Shown here piece after piece: positions 49,301 to 61,736 of a stretch of DNA of 64,000 bases; positions within the stretch are counted from its first letter, which is position 1; every line of letters begins with the position of its first letter. The stretch covers positions 2,935,001-2,999,000 of the forward strand of contig CM067530.1 in the NCBI GenBank assembly GCA_034509925.1, in the 5' to 3' direction. Position numbers and translations under genes: made by a program. This DNA comes from Hirudinaria manillensis. Lineage: Eukaryota; Annelida; Clitellata; Hirudinida; Hirudinidae. The notes beneath the pieces are model-generated. The model worked only from the letters and a program-made list of their open reading frames with translations, did not search any database and was not told the DNA's origin.

Positions 49301-52300
49301 CTTCAAACCATTACCCGAAATGAACATCTGTTTATAAAAGTTAATATCTGCACACTACTGCTGTTGCTACCGCTGCTGATGATGATGATGACATACCAAG
49401 TCATTCATATTCACGTGATCAAATCATTAAAAGCTTCTAAAAGGCTTGAGCCCTAAAATCACCAAGTCCATAGCTGCTGTTCTTAAATCTTAATATCATC
49501 TTAAAATATATTACTGATTAGGAATATTCCAACTCGTTAACAACACCGCATGACCGCGGATGGCGGCAACGATCTTGTTGCCAACCTAACGCGACAAACA
49601 AAAGAGGCAAAGGATTGGGGGGGGGCATTGCAAGGGAGCAAAAGATTGACAGGAAACGACAAACTCACGTTCCTGACTTGGATCCCGTACTCCACGTCGT
49701 CTCCGAGTCCAAGTTCTTCCACGTTTCCTTCGTATTCGCTGAAGTGAAAGAAAATCTCTTTGACGACGTCTGCCCTTTCTATGAAGCCAAAGTTGTCCTT
49801 CATGGAGCAGACAACCCCCTGGTAGAGGTCGGAGGGCGAGGACTTCTTGCGTAGTCTTCGCGCCCTCAGGTTGCCAGTCCTGAGTGGAGTTATGGTCGTG
49901 TTTGTGAGATGATATAATTGTGATAATAATAATAATTTATATGTAATTGAATATAATTATAATTGTAATAATTATTATTGCTATATATTAATAGTGCCAT
50001 TACAATAATATCTACCTGCCATTACAATAATATAATACCTTGTATTATAAGTAATCATGTAATATGTTGTATATTACAATAAGAACATAGTAGTTGCATC
50101 AATTATTAATGCCAGTTCTAACAAACAATGAAATGTCAAAGTTTGATGCAAAGCCTGCATGCTAGCTATTATCATATACTGTTATTAGCTGTTATTAACT
50201 GACTCTGCTCATGTCACTGAGTGAAGTTCCTGGGAGTGTGATGACTCGTCTGGTTATTTGTATCACTGCATATTTTCTGGCATTGTTGGAATCACTTGTG
50301 AGTAATACTTTGCAATTTGAGGTGCTAAACTTTCAAGAACAAAAGCAGAGGGCCTGGTACTGACAAAATGGTTCCGATGGTTAGCTGAAGGGTGATTGCA
50401 AATCCACAACAACTGTGGCAACTGGACAGGGATGGTTTTGTTATGACTCATACTCGACAAATACAACTTGGGAACTCAACTCTGCCAGAGATACTCCATA
50501 GTTTTCATTGCTAAAAGATGCTTCATGATTGGTCAAAAACAACCAACATCTTCCCTGAGAGCCAATGGATAAGGAGGAAAAAGGCCTACCAATTATGCTA
50601 ATACCACAGCAGAAGTGGAAGCCCAGACAAGTCATTCATATCAATTGATTCCCAGCAATTAATAAAAATGTCTGTGCCTTGCAAAGACAGCAATGTAATT
50701 TTCATCGCATATAATACTTATAATAATTATATTAATAAATAATAATTATATATTAATAAAATATAATGCAATGCAGGCACATTGTTGAAGAAGACAAGGT
50801 TAGGACTTAGAACAAGTTTTGTTGCAACTTAGAAACATTAAAGTGTCAACAGTCATGTAGTACAAATGCTAGGCATGTTCAACATGTCTCTCTTCATTGA
50901 GAGCCCCAGGTACGAGTTTGCATATTATTACTTAATCAAAGAGAGACACAATCTAATTAATATTCATAATAATGATATTTAATTTATATGACATTGATGG
51001 CGAACAACAAGGAACCTCGTTGTAGTAACGGTGATAATGATAATAGTAATTCTAATAACATGCATCAACAACATCAAAGATGCAACGGATGCATAATGAA
51101 CGGGCCTTAATTAATTAATTAAACCCTGCCTAAATAAACCTGAATGAAAAATATCAAAAACAAAAAAAAAAACCCACCCCACGTCATTGGCAACCATGAA
51201 GGTAACCTTGTCTCCCACGGCAACCTTCTGCCCGTTCTCCACGTCGTCTCCGCCGAACGGCAGGAAGAAAGTTTCGCCTCCCTGTTCGTAAGTGACCCGA
51301 CCCATTTCGCCCGAGAAGTCTCCGGCATGGTTCTGAGCGTCGATCGAACGAATGAGGGGAGATTAAATAATTCGTTACTTGATGATTTGTTGACAATATG
51401 CGAATTGCACTTTCATTGTTTTTTTTGGTCAAGCAGGAGAAAATGAATGAATGTATGAATGGATGGATGGATGAATGGCAGACGTCAAAGGTGCTTGTAA
51501 GAAAAAAAATGGTAGGTTGATTGGTGAAGTGATGCTTGCAGAACAAAGACATTTTTATTAATAAGCATTGCATAACCATAAATTGGAGCTCTCTCATTTA
51601 TCGAGGGTTATTGTTGACAGATATCATCATCCGATTTGGGATACTATCACTCGTTATCTTTTGAATCTCAATGCAAAAGCAAAAAACAAGATTCCTCAAA
51701 ACACCTTTCATGCTAATTATCATAGAGACCTGCTAGTCGCACCATTGCTGATTAGTTAATGTTGTCAGAATAACATTACTAGTTAAATAAAATTGAATAT
51801 ATTAATAATGATAACATTATAGCAACAATAATAAGAGGTGGTCGATGACGACGATGATATTAGTAATAATGATAATAAAATAACTAAAAAAACAAGAGGG
51901 CCACAGATAAAGAATGACAAGGAATTGAATATTTAAGCAAAAATTATCTACGGACGCGATAGCTTCCAAACAAACGACGTGGGGCAACGAAGATAAGCAG
52001 CATCTTTTAAAGCAATGTCGACGACGATAACGACACGTCAACGACGATGACGTCGATGCCAATCACGACGGCAGTGATGACTACGACCCTAACCCCGACA
52101 TTCCTCGGCTTGACGTCACTGAGTACGACGCCCTCGAACTGCTTCCCTCCGACGGCCTCGCACGACACCTCGTTCAACTTCACGATCAAGACGGCCACCG
52201 GCTTTCCCGTCCTCTTGTCCACCGACTCCTGGAACTCCACGGCGTCTGCAATTTTGTTGTCGCTGTTGTTTCTCGCGTTGAGGTTTTGGTCGAATTTTTA

Positions 52301-54020
52301 AATTCTTTTAATTATTTAAAATCTTTAAAACATTGCTTTTCCTTTTTAAATGGTACTTCTTTTTATTATTATTAATATTATTCTCAGAATTAATTGTTCA
52401 ATCCTGATCATTCCAGGCACAAAATCCTAAACATAATAATAATGACAACAACAATAATAATTGTAATAAAGATACAAAATATGTAACTAGACCGTAACTA
52501 CTCCTAATATGTATGCAAAAGGCTTATAAGTTTATCAGCAGGCGGGAGGAAAAGTACCTGCTTATCTCATTCATTGAGCTATCACAGTTGCATGATTTAT
52601 TATATTTTTTAAAGGGCAAAATTCATCAATATTCACAGAAGCTGCTTGAGAGTTTGATTAGAAACTCCATCGGTGCCAATATCTATCGGGTACGTCCCTG
52701 ATATGTTAATGAGAGCTTGAAAAACAACACGAAAGAAAGACAGGAACTCTATCATCGCGAAGGACATCGCAAAGAACCCAGTTTTGGACCTTACCTCCGA
52801 CCTTCAAGTTGCTCAGATTGCCCTTGTACTCGCTATAGTGGAAGAAGAAACGGCCTCTCCTCTCCGTGCACTGAACGAACCCATAGGATGCCTGTTCATT
52901 CCAATAGCAGGTTCTTTAGTTTTTTAATACAATTAAATATAATTATTTTAGGCATTTAATATAATTGTTATAGGTGAATGGGACGTATATAAAAAAAAAA
53001 TCAAATTGTCAAACATTTGAAATAATCAACAATTATCATATTAATCCAAGCTTCTGATGTTTTAATAAATTAGAAATTTTGACTCTTTGTAAATATTAAT
53101 TAGAATTAAAAATAGGAAATCGTTTAGAAAATTGAGTTTAGAAAACAAAACATGTTTAAATAAAGGCCGACAGATTAATAATAATTATCATCGAAGCAGA
53201 TGTTCTGATAATGTGATATCCTTCCTACTACGATAAGCAGGAAATAAGCCTTAAAAACAGCTGATCACCATTTTAAAGTGAAGTGCATGTCTGCCCTTAC
53301 TGCCTATCAGTCATTGCTTCTCCCTCAATATCATAATAATAGTAATAATAATAATAATAACATCTGGTTTGAAACTTCTGCTAGAGATTTGCATGCATTT
53401 AGAATACAATCAGAGTTTAATTTGAAAGTCTTTATGTTTTGTTTTCAGACATTTAGCTTTTTAATATTAACCACCTACATTAAACTCAATATCAATAAAA
53501 AAAATTCAAATTATTGTGAAAGAAAATAATAATAAAAATTATATCAAAAAAAGCTAAAATGCTGAGCCTAGCTTTATGAAATTCAACTCACTTGTTCTAT
53601 AAACCCTAGTAGTCCTAAAAATTCTAAGCTTGACATCAAATGACTAACCAGCATCTTTTCTATTACACCCTTCTCTCTGTTACCATAGGCCTTGGTACTG
53701 TTGTTGGTATTGTTGTTTACAGTTGCATTGTTGAGAATACTCAAACCATTGCTTCCAGGCATGCCCTGCTGGGACCCATTGACCTGAGAACTGGGAGCAA
53801 ATTGTCTTGCCCTTCCAAAAGGCTCTCTGTTTGCAGCCTGGATAGACTCAGCTTTGAATTGCTACAATGATCACATGGACATTAGATCGAAACAACTTGC
53901 ACAAATGTGATCCCCACTAAAAGCCATTAAATCTTTGCAAACTGATTCATAATTTATCATAGACCTATGACAAGGGAATAGGAAAACATCAGGCTCACCT
54001 TTACTTTTGGGGTGCTCATT
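43356..54020 (-). CDS. CSDE1: cold shock domain protein E1 (UNR), RNA-binding translation regulator
   Basis: Fifteen exons join to exactly 940 codons (939 residues): 54020-53999, 53851-53649, 52891-52795, 52245-52094, 51332-51178, 49879-49669, 48579-48410, 48126-47955, 47518-47375, 47040-46899, 45884-45772, 45562-45387, 45190-45064, 44825-44397, 43862-43356. CSDE1 is a cytoplasmic RNA-binding protein controlling translation and mRNA decay through serial cold-shock domains. Canonical domains show as SYGFVQC/FFFHYSEY, FGFIERADVVKEIFFHFSEY, FGFIRCTDREARMFFHFSE and FGFIETADHEREIYFHFS, alternating with non-canonical ones (GDKVTF, DDIVEF, DEVEF). The last domain reads ETGGSLTYE where an aromatic FGF core is expected. 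QPKGPDGTKGF near the C-terminus is a family signature, followed by an extra tail of about 75 residues. The 7-codon first exon is the least certain part. Introns carry many short repeats. Confidence 0.94.
46006..46183. repeat. tandem duplication of an 87-91 bp unit in a CSDE1 intron
   Basis: Two adjacent copies beginning GATGATCAGGCCAATGTTG and ending TTATTTTCAAAGTT, differing mostly in the length of the inner ATT run. Related CATCAT/TCTCTAGA-type repeats follow at 46430-46545. Confidence 0.88.
51599..51722. repeat. interspersed repeat, copy A
   Basis: About 120 bp sharing GACAGATATCATCATCCGATTT and AAAACACCTTTCAT blocks with 62741-62851. It lies in a CSDE1 intron. No termini or coding content are visible; it is probably a short fragment of an unidentified dispersed element. 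Confidence 0.75.
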
Positions 54021-54756
54021 CTCTAGAATTGTGAAGCAGTAGTTAATGACTTGATTAGTTAAAGGGGTTATTACTTGGTTCACTTTCTTAAAATTTTGTA
54101 GAATTTAACTGAAACTTTGATCTGGTTATGAGGTTCTTCGGTTTCTGTCCAAAAATGAATAATGTGAAGTAAGAATGTGAGTGGCCATTTAAGAAAAATT
54201 CTTTAAATGAAATTCAGACAACAATAGCAGCACGGTTGCATGTTGTGAAATTAAGTTCTCTTAATAGGGTATTGATTGAATATCGCGAAGAACAATTTTT
54301 TAAACAAAAGTGCCATTGACAGACTGGATTACGTGCCCGATAATCAATCCCGAAATGGCAGCAATAAATACTGATTACCCATAAACGTGAATTAACCATA
54401 CGAAAATTAAATTCAAATTATTAGTTATAATAACTAATAACAAGAAAAACTATCAAGCCATAAGAGACTTCTTTACTACGCAGTACTCATCGTAAACTAA
54501 TCCTCACCCTGCGTTTAATTTCTTTCTACTTCCCAACTGATTGTGGCTAAAGACCCCTCAATACAGGCCGTGTTACTAATTTATATGCCTTTAAGAAAAT
54601 ATTCTCAAATTTAGATATATTTTATTAAAAATTCTTCATTAATACTTTTGATGTATTATGTACGTTTCACAAAATTATTTATTTTGTAATTTTGATAAAC
54701 AATAAAACCGAAAGTATTTGTCAACTACTACTTTTCTACTACGAAATTTATCAGTC
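54021..54756. other. CSDE1 5' flank and spacer
   Basis: AT-rich intergenic DNA between the divergent CSDE1 (-) and LRR copy 2 (+). No exon or RNA gene seen. It probably contains the CSDE1 promoter. Confidence 0.5.
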
Positions 54757-55262
54757 ATTAAGCCAGGAATCGGTAAAAGTTGTACTCACATACCTATAGT
54801 TTAAGTTGTTTTATACCACTGGTAAACATAGCATAAAATTGGTACATTCACACCATTAGGATAAAAAAAGAAGACTAACGCTTTATATAGAAAATCGCGT
54901 GTTTTAATTTTATCAAGGAATGACTTCCAGTCGGCAGATGTAATGCAGTCATTTATGATGTAAAAATATCAACTGAAAAAGGCATGACGGACATGTTCAT
55001 AATGATGGCGATTATGATGGCCTCCTAAATGCAGACTATTCAAACTGGGAAAATGTTGAAATGATTTCGATTCGATATATATAGTATCTAGTCAATAAAT
55101 TTTTGGAATCCTATTATAATAATGAAACTATATATCGGCTTGGGTTCTTTGGAAGCAATAAATCTGATCTATAAGTTTAGTGTTTTTAAATTGCCGACAT
55201 CGTCTAAACCAGATTTTAAAACATTTTTCGCTCGGGATCTACGTTTTCAAAGCGTTTGCAAA
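54757..55262 (+). promoter_or_regulatory. conserved 5' flank of LRR copy 2
   Basis: This block recurs upstream of copies 3 (58401-58928) and 4 (62866-63392). Shared parts are an AATCGGTAAAAGTTGTACTC start, a TTTTATACCACTGG stretch, and an ATTTCGATTCGATATATATA stretch about 200 bp before the ATG. The last ~140 bp is open in frame with the gene in all three copies, but only copy 2 has an upstream ATG (55122). It should contain the shared promoter and 5' UTR. Copy 1 has only weak similarity here. Confidence 0.6.
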
Positions 55263-58091
55263 ATGTCGATTGGAAAGGATTTGAAGAGCCTGACGGACAG
55301 CTTAATGGAGTACATTATCTACAATTTTTCGGAAGTTTTTTCTAAGAAGTTATTGGAAGGTTAGTTAAATGTCCGATAAACATGTAAAAAACACAATATT
55401 TGATTCAATTTTATTCATATGCACTCAAACTGACATTGGAAAGGGTGCTTCATTGTTAAAATCATGGCAGAATAGTAATTTTCACTTTGAGAAAATTAGC
55501 TTTGGGATAGCCCAGTCTACCTTACAGACTAACCTTTTTTTTATCTCAGATAATTGTAATTCAAGAAAAAAGATACTTCCTCCGAATTTGTTCGATAAAA
55601 TATTTCTCAAGAGTAAGGAGATGAAATGGTTCATCCATTTGTTTGATTTGAGAAACGTTTTGCCGTACAGAGATGTTCTGCAATGGACAAATATAGACCT
55701 AGTTACAGGTTGTAGAGGCGAAGCAATTTTGGATGAGAGCACCTTAAGTGAGATGAGCCAAGTGAATTATCCTATCAAATATTTTTCTATTTACCTCAAA
55801 GTCCTCACCGATGACGGAATAAAAAGTATTTGGTCGATGGGCTCGGAAATAGAATCTTTAGATATTCTCTATCAAAACAGGTAGCTTACTTTTTAAATTC
55901 TTGCAAATTTATTTATTATAGTCACAAATTAAATAATATTAAAATCGGTTAAAATGTAATTTTCGAAACAGGAATTTCACTGAGCTTCCATATTCTCCCA
56001 AATTGCCAAATCTTAAAAAACTTTCCATCAGACATTGCAATAGCGTGTGCCCAAGACCAAAAGCCTTGATTATAGATTTCTCTTCTTTTCCCGAAACGTT
56101 AGAAGAACTCAAATTTGAATATGAACACATAGCAGACTCCACTTTCACATCTATGGCGGCTCTTAAAAACCTGAAAGCTTTGTCTCTTCGGCATACATTT
56201 GTGACGGATTGTAATGACTTTGCTAAAGTTTTCGGATCATTGAATCAATTGAGGTAAACAGGATGAACTGTTCAATCAACGACGATAGTGATTGTAGATA
56301 AAACAACCCATAAAATTATAATTATTGTTTCAGGTCAATAGACTTAAGAGATTTTTGGTGGATGCAAAACACTTTGCCTTTTTTACTTTCTGAAAATGAT
56401 TTAGCTAACGCGATATGCAAAATGCCAAATTTAGAAAATTGCGACTCACCACTGATTACGGGGTTAGTTTTGATCTTGGTGGTTTAAAGTTTAACAAAAT
56501 CTAACGGATAAACAATTTGTTTGTAGATGTCCTATAGTTTCGAAATGCAGAAAATGGAAGAAACTCAATGTTTATGATGAACATGAATCATTGGATAATT
56601 ATGAGGATTTATCGTCGTGGGCAGATGAGGTTAGAAATTGAATGATTTAAAGTATCTCTGACTTGTTAACTATATTAAATTAAATAATTGGTATTGTATG
56701 CAAATTTCTAACAGCAGGAATTCCTGCCAACTAAAATCAATATAATGAAATCAAAAAGCGAGATTTACTAATTAGTTCCTCAATATTCATAAATTCTCAA
56801 CTAATCCTTTGTCAGATTTTTTCTTTGAACCCTCAAAGAGCGCTTGACACCTTTGCTAGGTTTGGCGTTGATGCCGGTGGACCGGTAAACATCATGAATA
56901 TGATCTTGGATCTTCTTCCCGGATTCTCACAAGAACAAATGACGATCGCTGAAAACGTAAGTAAAAAATTTTAAATCTATCAAGCATATTTTGTTCCTTT
57001 TTGATGGTAGTTATCAGTTGATCAATTTAATAACAAACGTATTTCATATTAGCAAAAAGAAATAATATGATGTTACGGTTGTGCTCGCAAAGTGCGTTTC
57101 TATAAAGCTGTTATAAAAACGATGATATTCGATATTTCAAATTTCAGACTTTTTTGGATTTTAAATCAGAGTTTAAATTTCTGGATTCATATGTGTGCGT
57201 ATTTATCATTTTAAACTGTTCATAATTTCGAATTTTGAAATAACTTCTTATCCACATTTCGTAGGTACCTACATGATTATATAGAATCTACTAGGTATTC
57301 GAAGGAATTTCTAAAGCAAGTGACCAACTTCCACTTTAATTTCAATCATAGCTCATCTTTTTTAACATTGGTCTTTAAATAATAATAACTGATACGATGG
57401 TAACTTAATAATTGCTAATATTGTTTTATAGGAAATTAAGCAACATCATCCTAAGTTATTACAACATCGGTGATGAATATTTAAAGATATTCGGAACAAC
57501 TTTCGATCGAACTCTGATTAACGCATGCTTCTGGAGTTCTTTTTCATATACCATTGTAAGTGACCTTTATTCCGAAACATCTATTGCATCTTGTCCATAT
57601 TTTGTATCCGAATTGGTTATGAAATCACCACAAGGTGTCTTATTTGAGAATATTTCATAGATCGCCTTCATCGAACGTTGCATAAAACGCAGCATGCAGC
57701 GTAACCCACCGAACCGAATGATATTCTGGTAGATCAGATTAGAATCATTTAATTTGATAATTAATTTTAGATCAGAAGTAGACCTATGTCTAATTATTTA
57801 ATGGATGTTGTCAAAAAGAATTTTAATAAATCCTTAACAAGAAAAGTTTTGCGTTGCATCTTCATTATTTTCGACTCTGGAACAGAAGTTAAAGCTTTAG
57901 GCTTGCAAAAGGTTAGACACTTACAAGAATAAATATCAGCTTTAGTAATTTTATTAACTAAGTTTCTCAAACTACATTTATTTTTATAGGATTTATGGAA
58001 TAATGCTATCGAAAACACTATCATCGACGAAGGTGCTTTGAACGCTGCAATGGAGATACTGAAGCTTTTAAATAAACATCAATTTGAATAA
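55263..58091 (+). CDS. LRR protein with BC-box and Cul2-box, copy 2
   Basis: Eleven exons: 55263-55359, 55550-55880, 55972-56253, 56334-56462, 56527-56629, 56816-56956, 57148-57194, 57265-57315, 57432-57555, 57771-57911, 57990-58091. Total is 516 codons (515 residues). It has the same architecture as copy 1: BC-box SLTDSLMEY at residue 9, Cul2-box LPPNLFDKI at 42, then leucine-rich repeats and a helical C-terminal half. The exon 8 donor is GC (CTAAA then GCAAGT); copies 1 and 3 have GT at that place, and GCAAGT is the consensus form of functional GC-AG introns. Exons 4-5 encode a segment (IDLRDFWWMQNTLPFLL) unlike the other copies. AATAAA overlaps the stop codon at 58087. Probably functional; the ligase-receptor role is inferred. 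Confidence 0.85.
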
Positions 58092-58400
58092 AGATATAAA
58101 ACATTACAGCAAATCATCTTTTGGCTCCTTACTTGACGAATTTCCAGTAGGATCAAAATCAGTTCTTTTCACTTAGCTGTCTGTGATTTCCTGGTAGAAT
58201 TTAGGATCACTGTGTAGGATTTATCCCGTAATCCAGTTGCATTTTGCCAATAGCAAGTTATTCATGTAATTAAGTTATTGAATTAATACTTTTGATGTTT
58301 TATGTACGTTCCACAAAATTATTAATTTTATAAGTTTAGTAAACAATAAAACCGCAAGTATTTGTCTACTACTACTTTTCTACTACGAAATTTATCAGTC

Positions 58401-58928
58401 ATTAAGTCATGAATCGGTAAAAGTTGTACTCACATACCTATAGTTTTAGGAGTTGTTTTATACCACTGGCACACATACCATAAAATTGGTACATTCACAC
58501 CATTTGGATAAAAAAGAAGACTAACGCGAGTAGGGTTTTATTCTCCTAAATATGATATTTTCCCGGCTTACTATAGAAAATCGCGTATTTTAATTTATCA
58601 AGGAAAGACTTCCAGTCGGCAGATGCAGTAAAATGTCAACCGAAAAATACATGACGGACTCATGATGAATGACGATTAAGATAGACTCCTAAATGCAGAC
58701 TATTCAAACTGGAAAAACGTTGAAATGATTTCGATTCGATATATATAATATCTACAGTTAATAAATTTTTGGAATCCTATTATAATAATAAAACTATATA
58801 TCGGCTTGGGTTCTTTGGAAGCAATAAATCTGATCTATAAGTTTAGTGTTTTTAAATTGCCGACATCGTCTAAACCAGATTTTAAAACATTTTTCGCTCG
58901 GGATCTACCTTTTCAAAGAGTTTACAAA
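58401..58928 (+). promoter_or_regulatory. conserved 5' flank of LRR copy 3
   Basis: Nearly identical to 62866-63392 and closely similar to 54757-55262. Relative to copy 2 it contains an extra ~50-bp piece including ATTTTCCCGGCTTACTATAG, shared with copy 4. The upstream ATG of copy 2 is ATA here. Confidence 0.6.
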
Positions 58929-61736
58929 ATGTCGATTGGAAAGGATTTGAAGAGCATGACGGACAGTTTAATGGAGTACATTATCTACAATTTTTCGGAA
59001 GTTTTTTCTACGAAGTTATTGAAAGGTTTGTTTTGTAAATATCCGATATAACTGTAAAAATCACAATATTTGTTTCAATCTTATTTACATGCACTCAAAC
59101 TGACATTGGAAAGGGTGCTTCATTGTTAAAATCATGGCAGAATAGTAATTTTCACTTTGAGAAAATTAGCTTAGGGATAGCCCAGTCTACTTGCTATGGT
59201 GAAACTTACAGACTAACCATTTTTTTTTATCTCAGATAATTGTAATTCAAGAAAAAAGATACTTCCTCCGAATTTGTTCGATAAAATATTTCTCAAGAGT
59301 AAGGAGATGAAGTGGTTCATCCATTTGTTTGATTTGAGAAACGTGTTGCCGTACAGGGATGTTCTGCAATGGACAAATATAGACCTAGTTACAGGTTGTA
59401 GAGGCGAAGCAATTTTGGATGAGAGCACCTTAAGTGAGATGAGCCAAGTGAATTATCCTATCAAATATTTTTCTATTTACCTCGATGTCCTCACCGATGA
59501 CGGAATAAAAAGTATTTGGTCGATGGGCTCGGAAATAGAATCTTTAGATATTCTCTATCAAAACAGGTAGCTTACTTTTTAAATTCTTGCAAATTTATTT
59601 ATTATAGTCACAAATTAAATAATATTAAAATCGGTTAAAATGTAATTTTCCAAATATTTAGGAATGTCACTGAGCTTCCAAATTCTCCCAAATTGCCAAA
59701 TCTTAAAAAATTTTCCATTGGACGAAGTTTCATGTACTCAAGACCAAAAGAATTGAATATAGATTTCTCTTCTTTTCCCACAACGTTAGAAGAATTGATA
59801 ATATATCAGGAACTCATAGAAAACTCCACGTTTCAGTCTTTGGCGGCTCTTAAAAATCTGAAAGCTTTGTCTCTTCGGCGTACATTTGTGGTGGATTGTG
59901 ATGACTTTGCTGAAGTTTTCGGATCATTGAATCAATTGAGGTAAGTAGGATGAACTGTTCAATCAACGACGATTCTGATTGTAGATAAAAACCTTTAAAA
60001 TTGTAATTATTGTTTCAGGTCAATAGATATGAGAGGTTTCTTGTTGTTTGAATACCCTTCATCCTTTGGAATTCCCGATTTAGCTGACGTGATATCCAAA
60101 ATGCCAAATTTAGAAAATTGCGATTCACCACCGATATATGGGTTAGTGTTGACTGTATTGGTGTTTTGCATCACTGACAAAGTCTAACGGATAAATAATT
60201 TACTTCAAGGTATCCTACAGTTGAGAAATGCAGAAAATGGAAGAAATTCAACCTTTATGATGAATCATATAAGGAAAATTATGAGGATTTATCGTCGTGG
60301 GCAGATGAGGTTAGAAATTGAATGATTTAAAGTATCTCTGACTTGTTAAATATATTAAATTAAATAATTGGTATTGTATGAAAATTTCTAACGGCCGGAA
60401 TTCCTTCCCAACGAAAATCAAAATAATGAAATCAAAAAGCGAGATTTACTAATTAGTTCCTCAATATTCATAAATTCTCAACTAATCCTTTGTCAGATTT
60501 TTTCCTTGACTCCTCAAAGAGCGCTGGATACATTTGCTAGGTTTGCCGTAGATGCCTTTAATCCGAAAGACATTGTTACGATGATTGTAAATCTTCTTCC
60601 CGGATTCTCACAAGAACAAATGACGATTGCTGGAAACGTAAGTAAACACAATTTTTAAATCTATGAAGCATAGTTTATTTCTTTTTGATGGTAGTTATCA
60701 TTTAATTTAATTTAATAACAAACTTATTTCATATTAACTAAAAGGAATAATATGATGTTGCGGTTATACTGGCTATTTATAAATTTCCATAAACCTGCTA
60801 TTAAACCTATGCTATAAAGTATTATATATTTCAGATATTTTTGGAATTAACTGCCAAGATTCAAAATCATGGTACAAATATGTGCGTGTATAATGTTTCA
60901 AAATTTCCTAGTTTCGAGTTTTCAAATAATTTCACACATACATTTTGTAGGTACATATGTGATTACATGGAATCTAATCGGTATTCGCAGACATTTCTAA
61001 TGTGAGTGACCAACTTCAACTTTATTTTTATCTTACCACGTCTTTTATCTTTTTTTATATTAGTATTTATAAAATAATAACTATAAATAACATAATAATG
61101 GTTGTTATAATTTTGCAGGAAATTAAGAAACATCGTCCTCAGTTCTTACAACAGCTATGATGAAAAGATAGATATATTATTACATGAGGACGATCGACAT
61201 ATTCTATCTTATGCTACTACCTGGAAATATGATTCCCGTTACATTGTAAGTGATCTTTCGAAACAAATATGGCATCTAGTCCATATTTTGTGTCCGATTT
61301 GTTTATGAAATCTGTATAAGGTGTTTTATTTGGGAATGTTTCATAGATCCTCGAACGTTGCATACTCTAGTACATCTGAGTAAAATCACATAATTTGATA
61401 ATTAATTTTAGATCACAAGTAGACCTATGGCCAAGTATTTGATGGATATTGTAAAGAAGAATTACAATAAATCCTTAAAAATCAAAGTTTTGCGTTGCAT
61501 CTTCCTTTCTTTTTACCGCTCCCTTGAAGTTAAAGCTTTAGGTTTAGAAGAGGTTAGACCCACGGATCGCTAGAAAGATTGAATGACATTCTATTACCAT
61601 TACAAATATTATTAATTAACTTAATCAAACTGCAATTATTTTTTAGGTATGGAGAAATGCTATCGAAAACAAAATCATCGACGAAGTTGCTTTGAACGCT
61701 GCCATGGAGATACTTGAACATATTAATAAAACATGA
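58929..61736 (+). CDS. LRR protein with BC-box and Cul2-box, copy 3
   Basis: Eleven exons: 58929-59025, 59236-59566, 59662-59940, 60019-60141, 60210-60309, 60497-60637, 60836-60882, 60951-61001, 61119-61245, 61412-61552, 61647-61736. Total is 509 codons (508 residues). Its first two exons are almost identical to copy 2, while the LRR exons 3-5 differ in sequence and in whole-codon length (exon 3 is 279 nt versus 282; exon 4 is 123 versus 129). Residues after the repeats include the same KCRKWKK and LSSWADE blocks as copy 2. All splice sites are canonical GT-AG. No disabling change is seen. Inferred Cul2 substrate receptor, as for the other copies. Confidence 0.85.

Noticed and set aside
55122..55262. 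Upstream ATG at 55122 as the true start of LRR copy 2
   Set aside because: Copies 3 and 4 have ATA at this position and copy 1 lacks the segment; the ATG of MSIGK/MSTGK is present in all four.
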